DNA of 64,000 nucleotides. Source: Streptomyces sp. A1136. GTDB lineage: Bacteria; Actinomycetota; Actinomycetes; Streptomycetales; Streptomycetaceae. Under the pieces are notes generated by a model. It worked only from the letters and a program-made list of their open reading frames with translations, made no database searches and was not told where the DNA came from. Where the stretch lies: positions 90,389-154,388 of the forward strand of contig NZ_SSBJ01000020.1 of NCBI RefSeq assembly GCF_004795055.1. The letters are read 5' to 3'. The position numbers and the translations under genes are program-made. Positions within the stretch are counted from its first letter, which is position 1; every line of letters starts with the position of its first letter. This document shows, one piece after another, positions 1-7,282 of this stretch.

Positions 1-647
1 TCGGCGAGCGCGTCCAGCATGGACACCTCCACCCGGCCGCCGCGCCCGGTGGTCCCGCGGCGCAGCAGGGCGGCGAGCACCCCCGACAACGCGTACATGG
101 CGGCGGCGATGTCGGCCGCCGGAATCCCCGCCTTCACGGGCTGCTCCGGGGTGCCCGTCACCGACACCAGCCCCGCCTCGCACTGCACGAGCATGTCGTA
201 GGCGCGCTTGTGGGCGTACGGGCCCTCGGCGCCGTACCCGGAGATGTCGACGGCGATCAGCCGCGGGTAGCGGGCGCACAACGCGGCCGAGTCGAGGCCG
301 AGCCGGGCGGCGGCGCCCTGGGCGAGGTTCTGGACGAAGACGTCGGCACCGTCCAGCAGGCCGTGCAGGACGTCCCTGCCGCGCGGATTCTTGAGGTCCA
401 GCGCGATCGACTCCTTGCCGCGGTTGGCCCAGACGAAGTGCGACGCGAGGCCCTGGGCGGTGGTGTCGTAGGCGCGGGCGAAGTCGCCCCCGTCGGGACG
501 CTCGACCTTGATCACCCGAGCTCCGAGATCGGCGAGCTGGCGGGTGGCGAAGGGGGCCGAGACGGCCTGTTCGACGGCGACGACGGTGACGCCGTCGAGG
601 GGCAGCGGATCGGCGACGGGCGGCGCGGGGTGCGTATCGGGAGCCAT
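1..647 (-). CDS. CaiB/BaiF-type (family III) CoA transferase, partial
   Basis: The reverse strand encodes about 215 residues starting MAPDTHPAPP and continuing past the left edge, so the C-terminal half is missing. Visible family III features are the N-terminal segment LPLDGVTVVAVEQAVSAPFA, then LGARVIKVERPDGGDFAR, a stretch around NRGKESIALDLKNPRGR and the block DISGYGAEGPYAHKRAYD with the Asp region expected to carry the acyl-enzyme chemistry. These enzymes move CoA between carboxylic acids, usually in carnitine, oxalate, bile-acid or aromatic-acid catabolism. The substrate cannot be told from this fragment. The chosen ATG at 647 begins just before the conserved segment; a GTG two codons upstream is an alternative. 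Confidence 0.88.
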   Translation of the reverse strand, partial: MAPDTHPAPPVADPLPLDGVTVVAVEQAVSAPFATRQLADLGARVIKVERPDGGDFARAYDTTAQGLASHFVWANRGKESIALDLKNPRGRDVLHGLLDGADVFVQNLAQGAAARLGLDSAALCARYPRLIAVDISGYGAEGPYAHKRAYDMLVQCEAGLVSVTGTPEQPVKAGIPAADIAAAMYALSGVLAALLRRGTTGRGGRVEVSMLDALA

Positions 648-1859
648 GACCACCTGCCTACCCGCCGGGACCCGCGCCTGTCATCCCGCACAGTGCCGAG
701 ATCTCGTCAGGTCCCGTCCCCGGTTTGCCGCCGGCGGATGGCGGGCGGGACGGTCGCGGCACCGCCGCCGGCGCTGAGGCGGGTGGACTCGGCGCACCGA
801 GGCACCCCGGGCGCACCGCCGTGTCGGACAAGTGGCACGAGCGCCGGGTCGGCGGTCGTACGGCTCGGACACCGCTCGACCGCCCGGCATCCTCGCCACC
901 CCGCTCGTCCCGCCGCCCTTGAACACCCCGTGGACGACGGCCCGGCCCCGGCACCGAGGGCCGGGCACCGCGAGGCTGAGCCCGCCCGCGCCGTGGGCAG
1001 CCGGCCCCGGGCAGGGACGGTGCGGGCACCGGCAAGGGCAGAGGGACGCCGGCCCGCTGGTGGCTCGGCCCGGCGCGTCGGCGGACCTGCTCCACGGCCT
1101 CGCATCTCCGCGCCGACTCCACCGGAGCCGGTGCCGTCCGCCCACGGGGATACGGGGCCCCTGCCGGAGCGGCGCCGAGAGGCGGCGCGCTTCGCCCCGG
1201 GCGAGGCGGTTGACCGCCTCGCCTCCGCCCGGTCGGGCCGCGTGCCAACGGCGCCGGGGCCCATCCGCCGAACCGACACAGGGCTCGATCCGTCGAGACC
1301 GGCGCTGTTCGCGATGGCGCTGACGCGGGGCGGGCGGGCGCGACGGGCTTCGGAGCACCACCCGCCGGGCGCCCGCGCCGTCCTCGGGGCGGCGCGGTCC
1401 CGCTCCACGGCGGCAGGGGAAGGGTGCCTGCCCGTTCGACCTGCGGACCGCCGCAGCGCGCGGGTGGCTCCGCGCGGCCACCCGGCGGGGCCCGACCGGC
1501 GCCGCGAGCGCGGTGCGTGCCGTACCGGGGCGTTGCGGGCGACGCGCGTGCCGTACAGGGGCGTTGAGCGCGGCGCCCACCCCTTGGTGCTGCTCGCGCC
1601 GACGGCGCAACGGCAGGCCCCTGTCCGAGGTCGGCCGCCGTTCACCGCGCCGGAGGGCGGGCATGCCCGCCGACCCGCGCGGATGCGGTCGGCCGTCGCC
1701 CGTTGTCGCGGCCTGCGGCGGGCCGGGCACCCCTAGGCCCGGCGGGACCGCCGTACCCGGGCGGACCGGGAGCGTAGGGGTCGGCCGGTCGCCACGCGGG
1801 CGCCGGCCGGCCGCTTCGACGGGCGGAACGTCCCTTCGGCGGGCGGCGCGGGGCCGCCG
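648..1859. other. 1.2-kb intergenic stretch without a supportable gene
   Basis: Several long open frames exist on both strands, but all give Arg/Pro/Ala-rich translations without hydrophobic cores or family motifs, and they overlap each other in every frame, as expected of non-coding DNA at this GC content. The only structures seen are a perfect hairpin at 1200-1223 and a near-repeat of GCGTGCCGTACMGGGGCGTTG at about 1515 and 1546. It could be a decayed gene or a fast-evolving spacer. Confidence 0.6.
1200..1223. repeat. Perfect 11-bp inverted repeat (hairpin)
   Basis: GGCGAGGCGGT at 1200-1210 is followed after two bases by its exact reverse complement at 1213-1223. It lies in gene-free DNA about 550 bp upstream of the CoA-transferase start. 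There is no T-tract, so it could be a structural repeat or a factor-independent terminator remnant. Confidence 0.5.
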
Positions 1860-3029
1860 CTACAGCAGGGCGAACTGGCCGCCCGGACCCTCCTCCCGGT
1901 GGTCCAGGACGGAGGCCGGGCGCCGGGCCCAGCGGGGCGGCGGCAGCACCCCGGCGGCTTCGAGGTCCCCGACCGACACCGTCGGCCCCGGCTCGAACGC
2001 CGCCCGCGTTGCGGCCAGATCGGCGAGCAGCGCCAGGGTCGTCACCAGCGACAGCAGCTCCGAGGTCCACGCCTGCGGCCACTCGACGGGGCCCAGCGCC
2101 TCCAGCCCCTCCGCCCCCGCCGCCCGGTGCGCGGTGCGGGCGGCGAACCAGGCCTCCAGTACCCGCGCGCCCTGGGTCTCGTACTCCCACACGCCCGCCG
2201 GGACGGGGGAGATGCTGCCGCCCCCGAGGGGCAGCGTCTCGGTCTCCGGGTCGTAGGCGAGTCCGTCCGGCCAGGCGGTGACCGCCGAGCGGACGTACGG
2301 CCGGCGCCCGCCGGGCAGCCGGGGCGCGTCCCCGCCCCGCGCCCCGCGCAACTGGACCGCGAGCAGCCGCCGGCCCAGTTCCAGGCCGGCGCGCCAGCGC
2401 TCGGGGTCGGCGGTGAGGGGGACCTCGGGGACCCCCTTGGGCCCGGGTCGGGACGCCGCCAGAATCCAGCACAGGACGTCCTCCGTGGCGACCGGGCCGC
2501 CGTACCGCTCGCCCAGCAGGGCCGGCAGCCCCGGCGCCAGGTTGGGCTCCGCGCCGCCGGGGCGCCGGTGAAGGGGGCGCAGGCGACCGAGCCGGCCGAC
2601 CGGGAGGTGGGCGGTGACCAGCGGTTCGGGAGCCTCGACGAGGAACAGTTGCCGATCGTCGCGGACCCGCCACAGCTCGGGACGGGCCGCGTCGATGAGC
2701 CGCTGGTCCGGCAGGAGCCACTGCTCGTCGAAGGGGGCGCGCAGGACACGTACGGGTTGCGGGCAGGGGCCGGGCGCTGCCGCGAAGGGGGCCGTGGCGG
2801 ACCGCTGCCCGGGCAGCGCGGCCGCGCCCGTGGCCGGCGTACGCCCCCTGGCCGGGCGGAACAACCGCTCCTGTTCGGTGCCTTTCGCGGCGGCGAGCGC
2901 CGTCCAGCGGGCCCGCAAGGTCGCCGGGTCGGGGGCCGCGACCCAGTCCCGTCCCAGGCGCAGAGGACGCACGGCCCAGGGCATCAGATCGTCCAGCAGC
3001 GGGTTCTGCGGCGGTACGTCGGTGCTCAC
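1860..3029 (-). CDS. Type ISP restriction/modification-like protein (specificity-domain only)
   Basis: A 389-residue protein with a GTG start. The N-terminal part reads LLDDLMPWAVRPLRLGRDWV; the middle has PVRVLRAPFDEQWLLPDQRLIDAARPELWRV, resembling the target-recognition (C-terminal specificity) domain of type ISP restriction enzymes, where an R-x-PFD-x-R/Q-x-L pattern and a later RPELW-like pattern recur. The end, RRPASVLDHREEGPGGQ, is a conserved tail I recall from streptomycete proteins annotated as type ISP enzyme. No nuclease, helicase or methyltransferase (no NPPY) motif is present. It therefore cannot be a complete restriction system; a DNA-reading accessory or repurposed domain is an inference. 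It stands alone, with no partner beside it. Confidence 0.6.
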   Translation of the reverse strand: MSTDVPPQNPLLDDLMPWAVRPLRLGRDWVAAPDPATLRARWTALAAAKGTEQERLFRPARGRTPATGAAALPGQRSATAPFAAAPGPCPQPVRVLRAPFDEQWLLPDQRLIDAARPELWRVRDDRQLFLVEAPEPLVTAHLPVGRLGRLRPLHRRPGGAEPNLAPGLPALLGERYGGPVATEDVLCWILAASRPGPKGVPEVPLTADPERWRAGLELGRRLLAVQLRGARGGDAPRLPGGRRPYVRSAVTAWPDGLAYDPETETLPLGGGSISPVPAGVWEYETQGARVLEAWFAARTAHRAAGAEGLEALGPVEWPQAWTSELLSLVTTLALLADLAATRAAFEPGPTVSVGDLEAAGVLPPPRWARRPASVLDHREEGPGGQFALL

Positions 3030-3143
3030 GCGGCCGATGGTATCGACGGCGAGCGACGGCCGGGCCCGGTCCCGGCCGAAGCGTTACGCTCCTTGTGTAG
3101 GCCTATGTGGGCATTATGTGGGCACTTCCGGCAGGAGGCGGTC

Positions 3144-3311
3144 ATGAGTCAGTACGACGAATACTCGACCCCGTCGCAGGCGGAGGGCGAGCGCCTCGAC
3201 GAAGACATGGACGAGAAGGAGAAGGGACAGCGGCACCCGCAGACCATGCGCGGAACGCCGTCCCAGGCGGAGGGCGAGCGGGGCTCGGAGGACGAGGAGA
3301 AGAAGCGCTGA
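3144..3311 (+). CDS. Small charged protein with duplicated TPSQAEGER motif
   Basis: A 55-residue protein with a strong Shine-Dalgarno AGGAGG (3133-3138) six bases before ATG. The nonapeptide TPSQAEGER occurs twice, at residues 9-17 and 38-46, each followed by an acidic run, and the C-terminus is EDEEKKR. There are no hydrophobic segments, no cysteines and a very high content of Glu, Asp, Lys and Gln, so it is probably soluble and disordered. The function is unknown. A short direct repeat TGTGGGCA lies upstream near 3109 and 3120. It is separated from the convergent GntR gene by only 22 bp. Confidence 0.72.
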   Translation: MSQYDEYSTPSQAEGERLDEDMDEKEKGQRHPQTMRGTPSQAEGERGSEDEEKKR

Positions 3312-3333
3312 CCGGGGCCCGGGCAGCGGTGGC

Positions 3334-4083
3334 TCAGGTGGCGTCGACGGTCACCGAGAAGGAGAACCGGTCGCCCCGGTAGCGGATGCGTGCGACGTCC
3401 ACCACCCGCCCGCCCTCGTCGTACGTCACGCCCGTGTAGTGCAGGATCGGGCTGAGCAGCGGGACGCACAGCAAATCGGCCGTCTCCGGGTCGGCGAGCC
3501 GTGCCTCCACGGTGTCGGTGATCCGGCTGATCTTCACACCCACGATGTCCCGGAGCACCTTCGTCATCGGCCAGCGCTCCAGATCCGCCGGGTCGATCGC
3601 GGCGGCCAGTTCGGGCAGGACCGCGTTCTCCGCCCAGTTGCTCGGCTCGCCGGTCTGGCTGTCGTGGCGCAGGCGGCGGTAGGTGACCACCTCCGCGGTG
3701 TCCGGGAAGTGCTCCAACAGGTCCCCGGCCACCACCACGCGGGAGTGGCCGAGGATCGTCGTACGTTCGCCCGACTGCTGGGCCACGATCGCGTCCACCG
3801 AACCGAGCAGCCGGACGGGAGCCCCGCGCCGGGCACCCGGTTCGATGAAGGTCCCGCGCCGCCGGTGCCGGCTGATCAGCCCCTCGCCCTCCAACTCCTT
3901 GAGCGCCTGGCGCATCGTCAGCACGCTGACCCCGTAGTGCTCGGCCAACTGCTCCTCGGTGGGCAGCCGCAGCGAGGCGTCCGGGGCGCGGCCCAGTATC
4001 GAGGCGCGCAGCGACTGGGAGACCTGGTACCAGAGCGGGAGCTTCCGGTTCAGTACCAGTGAGTCGGGGGCGAAGGCGGTCAC
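3334..4083 (-). CDS. GntR-family (HutC-type) transcriptional regulator
   Basis: A 249-residue regulator. Residues about 15-85 form the winged helix (LPLWYQVSQSLRASIL, LPTEEQLAEHYGVSVLTMRQALKELEGEGLISRHRRRGTFI), and the C-terminal 150 residues look like a UTRA ligand-binding domain ending in RIRYRGDRFSFSV. It lies 51 bp downstream of hmgA on the same strand and is probably co-transcribed with it. A role as repressor of homogentisate breakdown, acting at the repeated site near 5488-5518, is inferred from position only. Confidence 0.9.
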   Translation of the reverse strand: MTAFAPDSLVLNRKLPLWYQVSQSLRASILGRAPDASLRLPTEEQLAEHYGVSVLTMRQALKELEGEGLISRHRRRGTFIEPGARRGAPVRLLGSVDAIVAQQSGERTTILGHSRVVVAGDLLEHFPDTAEVVTYRRLRHDSQTGEPSNWAENAVLPELAAAIDPADLERWPMTKVLRDIVGVKISRITDTVEARLADPETADLLCVPLLSPILHYTGVTYDEGGRVVDVARIRYRGDRFSFSVTVDAT

Positions 4084-4134
4084 GGTGTTTCTCCGTACGG
4101 GCGGGACCTGCGGGACTTTGACGACCGACGCCCG

Positions 4135-5466
4135 TCAGGCGCGGAAGTGGCGCTCCAGACCCTGCCACACGTCGTCGTACCCGCGCTGGAGGTGTTCGGC
4201 GCCGGCCGCCTGGGCGGTGGCGGTGACGGGCCAACGGGTCTCGAACATGAAGGCCAGACCGTCGTCGATCTTCTGCGGCTTCAGCTCCGCGGCGCTCGCG
4301 CGGTCGAAGGTCTCACGGTCCGGTCCGTGCGCGGACATCATGTTGTGCAGCGAGCCGCCGCCGGGCACGAAGCCCTCGGCCTTGGCGTCGTAGGCGCCCT
4401 CGATCAGGCCCATGTACTCGCTCATCACGTTCCGGTGGAAGTACGGCGGGCGGAAGGTGTCCTCCCCGACCAGCCAGCGCGGCGCGAAGACGACGAAGTC
4501 CACGCCCGCGAGCCCCGGGGTGTCGGAGGGCGAGGTCAGGACGGTGAAGATCGACGGGTCCGGGTGGTCGAAGCTGATGGAGCCGATGACGTTGAAGCGG
4601 CGCATGTCGTACACGTACGGGGTGTGCGTGCCGTGCCAGGCGACCACGTCGAGGGGGGAGTGGTCGTAGGTCGCGGACCAGAGGTTCCCGCAGAACTTGT
4701 TGACCACCTCGGTCGGACGCTCGACGTCCTCGTACGCGGCCACGGGCGCCCGGAAGTCCCGCGCCGCGGCCAGGCCGTTGGCGCCGATCGGACCGAGGTT
4801 CGGGAGCTCGAAGGGCTGCCCGTAGTTCTCGCAGACGTAGCCGCGGGCGTCCGCGTCCAGCGGCTCGACACGGAAGCGGACGCCGCGGGGGATCAGCGCC
4901 ATCTCGCCCGGGCGGGCGCTGAGCAGACCGAACTCGGTGCGCAGCAGCAGCCCGCCGCGCTCGGGGACGATGAGCAGCTCGCCGTCGGAGTCGCTGAACA
5001 CCCGGTCCGTCATGGGGGCGTTGGCGGCGTAGAGGTGGATGGCCATGCCCGTGCGCTGGGTGGCGTCGCCGTTGCCGCCGAGGGTCCAGAGGCCGGCCAG
5101 GAAATCGGTGCCGGGGGCCGGGTCGGGGAGCGGGTTCCAGCGCAGGCGGTTGGGGTCGGGGACGGTCTCGGTGAAGGGCGCGGTGCGCAGGGCGCCGTTG
5201 TCGACGCGGGTGAAGGGCGGGTGCGCGGCCGAGGGGCGGATCCGGTAGAGCCAGGAGCGGCGGTTGTGGGTACGGGGCTCGGTGAACGCGCTGCCGCTGA
5301 GCTGCTCGGCGTAGAGGCCGAGCGGGGAACGCTGGGGCGAGTTCCGGCCATGGGGGAGCGCCCCGGGAACGGCCTCGGAGCTGTGCTCGTTCCCGAAGCC
5401 GGTGAGGTACGCCAGCCCTTCCGCGATCTTCGAGGCCTGCTCGCTGGTGCTGCCGCCGTCACTCAT
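4135..5466 (-). CDS. hmgA: Homogentisate 1,2-dioxygenase
   Basis: A 443-residue enzyme, close to the usual length of about 440. It opens homogentisate to maleylacetoacetate in tyrosine and phenylalanine catabolism and needs Fe(II). Diagnostic segments are YLTGFGNEHSSEAVPGALP near the N-terminus, RGYVCENYGQPFELPNLGPIG, the iron-ligand block FHRNVMSE (His344, Glu350) and later HNMMSAHGPD. The open frame runs far upstream through repeats, but ATG 5466 is the real start because it has GGGAG just upstream and gives the normal family N-terminus. It is first in a probable operon with the GntR gene. No maleylacetoacetate isomerase or fumarylacetoacetase is adjacent. Confidence 0.97.
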   Translation of the reverse strand: MSDGGSTSEQASKIAEGLAYLTGFGNEHSSEAVPGALPHGRNSPQRSPLGLYAEQLSGSAFTEPRTHNRRSWLYRIRPSAAHPPFTRVDNGALRTAPFTETVPDPNRLRWNPLPDPAPGTDFLAGLWTLGGNGDATQRTGMAIHLYAANAPMTDRVFSDSDGELLIVPERGGLLLRTEFGLLSARPGEMALIPRGVRFRVEPLDADARGYVCENYGQPFELPNLGPIGANGLAAARDFRAPVAAYEDVERPTEVVNKFCGNLWSATYDHSPLDVVAWHGTHTPYVYDMRRFNVIGSISFDHPDPSIFTVLTSPSDTPGLAGVDFVVFAPRWLVGEDTFRPPYFHRNVMSEYMGLIEGAYDAKAEGFVPGGGSLHNMMSAHGPDRETFDRASAAELKPQKIDDGLAFMFETRWPVTATAQAAGAEHLQRGYDDVWQGLERHFRA

Positions 5467-5487
5467 GCAACGCTCCCGTGTCTGCCG

Positions 5488-5534
5488 TAGGAATCCTATG
5501 CCTGACAGTAGGATTCTGTCCCACCCCCCGTCAA
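5488..5534 (-). promoter_or_regulatory. hmgA promoter with paired TAGGATTC operators
   Basis: Reading the reverse strand, TTGACG (5534-5529) and TACTGT (5510-5505) are 18 bp apart and make a good vegetative promoter, predicting transcription from about 5498. The palindrome TAGGAATCCTA (5488-5498) covers that start point, and a half-matching copy TAGGATTCTG (5509-5518) overlaps the -10 region. This layout suits repression by the adjacent GntR protein. Promoter and repeats are visible; the regulator assignment is inferred. Confidence 0.6.
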
Positions 5535-5639
5535 CGCCCCCCGCCCTGGCGCGCCCCCTGTCCGCCACTGGGTGGCGGGGTACTGGCCTGGTGCGGGGGC
5601 GCCGGGGGCGGGGGCGGGCGTCCAGGGATCGGGCGGTAC

Positions 5640-6215
5640 CCGGGGCGCTGTCCGGCCGGAGCCTCCGGGGTCGGCGTCCGAGGGGCCCGGGACCGGGGGC
5701 CCGGGGGTTGGAAGGTCGTGGCCCCGTGGCGAGGGGCGGCGGCGTTTGGGGGTCGGGACCCGGGGGTCGGGGGTCGCGGCCCCCGGGGCGGGGGTGGCGC
5801 CCGGGGTGCTGTCCGGCCGGAGCCCCCCCCGGGGTCGGGCGCCGGGGGGTGGGGTCGGAGATCCAAGGGGCGTGGCCTCGTGGCGGGGGTCGGGACCCGG
5901 GGGTCGGGGGTCGCGGCCCCAGGGCGGGGGTGGCGCCCCATGGTGCTTGCCCGGACGGAGCCCCCGGGGTCGGCGTCCGAGGGGCCGGGGGGTCGTGCTC
6001 CCGTGGCGGGGGTCGGGGTGGCGCCCATGATGCTTGCCCGGACGGAGCCCCCGGGGCCGGGCGTCCGGGGTGCTGTCCGGCCGGAGCAGCCGGGGTCGGG
6101 CGCCCGAGGGTAGGGGCGGGGACCCAGGGGTCGTGGTCCCGTCGCCGGGGCGGGGGTGGCGCTCGTGGTGCTTGTCCGGACGGAGCCCCCGGGGTCGGCG
6201 TCCGCGGGGGCCGGG
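5640..6215. repeat. Degenerate GC-rich direct-repeat array
   Basis: At least six related copies of a unit beginning TGCTGTCCGGCCGGAGC or TGCTTGTCCGGACGGAGC and continuing CCCCGGGGTCGG occur near 5647, 5808, 5943, 6030, 6070 and 6169, separated by GGCGGGGGTCGGGACCCGGG-like spacers. All frames are open and give Pro/Gly/Arg-rich translations, so apparent ORFs here (including an extension fused to hmgA) are artefacts of composition. Confidence 0.7.
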
Positions 6216-6414
6216 GTGGGGGGCCCTCGGCAGCGGCCCCCGCAGTGCCGCACGCGCGCTTTCCCGATGCGGTCCGCGGAGGCCCCGGCTCACCTGGACG
6301 GGGGCGCTGGGCGCGCCGATCCGGCTTGGCGGCGGCCTTGCGGCTGCCCGAAGGGCGCGCCGCTTCGGCTCGGCGCTCCGCTCCCGCAGCCCGGGACTCG
6401 GACTCCCCCTGGGT

Positions 6415-6575
6415 CCTGTCTTCAAAGTAGCGCCGTTGAGGCCGGGCCAAGGGCGTCCGGGGCCGTGCATCGCAAGGCGGAGGGGCGCCCGTGTACTGGA
6501 CGTAATCGGGCGCTCCGCCAACGCGGCGAGCTGCGGCACCGGGCAGCCCGGGCCAGGAGGCACTTTGGCGACAGG
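6415..6575. mobile_element. MITE-like palindromic element, 161 bp
   Basis: The left end CCTGTCTTCAAAGTAGCGCC (6415-6434) is matched at 15 of 20 positions by the reverse complement of the right end (6556-6575), CCTGTCGCCAAAGTGCCTCC. The interior folds into a long imperfect hairpin whose apex is GGCGCCCG (6484-6491), an AT-richer loop TGTACTGGACGTAAT, then CGGGCGC (6507-6513). No coding sequence and no clear target duplication is seen. It looks like a non-autonomous transposon derivative or a dispersed palindromic repeat; I have an impression of similar sequence elsewhere in Streptomyces but cannot verify it. Confidence 0.5.
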
Positions 6576-7282
6576 GCCTGGGCATCACGGCGACCCAGGC
6601 CCAACCGGTCGCACGTACGGCCTTCCCCCGGGCCACTCGCCGGCCTTGGCCCCGGTAGGACCGGGAGCCAGAGGCTCGCCGTCAGCGCCGCACGGCACCC
6701 TGGTCTGCAGCGGTCCCTACCCGGTAGCTGCCAGGCAGGGCCCCTGGGCCGAGCGGCTTCCCCGCCCGCAAGCCCCGCCCGAGCCGGCCGCACCGCGAGC
6801 CATCACCGGGCGCCGCACGCGACGCGTACTCGCCCGTGTCGTGTGGTCCCGCTCCCGGCGCGGTGCCAAGGCGCCGGCCCCCCCAGGGCTTGGGGGGCAC
6901 CGCTCCGGATCGACGCCCGCGCCCCGCACCCCGCGCTCAGGCCCCGCACCCCGCGCCCCGCGCTCAGGCCCCGCGTACGCGATCACGGCGACCCCGGTCT
7001 CTCCCGGTCGCGCCCGCAGCCGGCGCCGACCCTTGGCGCCGGCAGGGCCCGGGAGCCGCATGTCCCGACGCCTCCGCCACCGAGCCCCGGGCGGCGAGGC
7101 CAACGCCCAGCCCCCGCCGACGAAGGGGGCCCCGGCGGCCTCGCCCGCCCCGGTCGACAACGGCCCCACCCGGGTCGCGGCCGGGCCGCCACCGCGCGAA
7201 GACCGGCACCCCAGAACGCAGTTCGACGTGATTCGTGCCCGAGGGGATCCGGAAAGGTGAACATTGCTCTACTCTCTCGCGC
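6576..7282. other. Gene-free spacer upstream of the beta-helix operon
   Basis: There is no plausible gene. It holds a hairpin of GCCCCCC and GGGGGGC around 6878-6898 and a short tandem of CCCCGCACCCCGCGCTCAGG-like units at about 6917-6970. Just before the next gene, TACTCT at 7270-7275 could be a -10 element for a leaderless start at 7283, since no Shine-Dalgarno is visible there. Confidence 0.4.

Noticed and set aside
210..1736. 508-residue forward open frame and several long reverse frames
   Set aside because: The first part is antisense to the CoA transferase, and the rest gives Arg/Pro/Ala-rich sequence without domains. Long open frames on all strands are expected at this GC content.
5467..6636. 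N-terminal extension of hmgA through the repeat array
   Set aside because: It translates the GC-rich repeats into Pro/Gly/Arg strings absent from the dioxygenase family, and a proper start with ribosome site and promoter exists at 5466.
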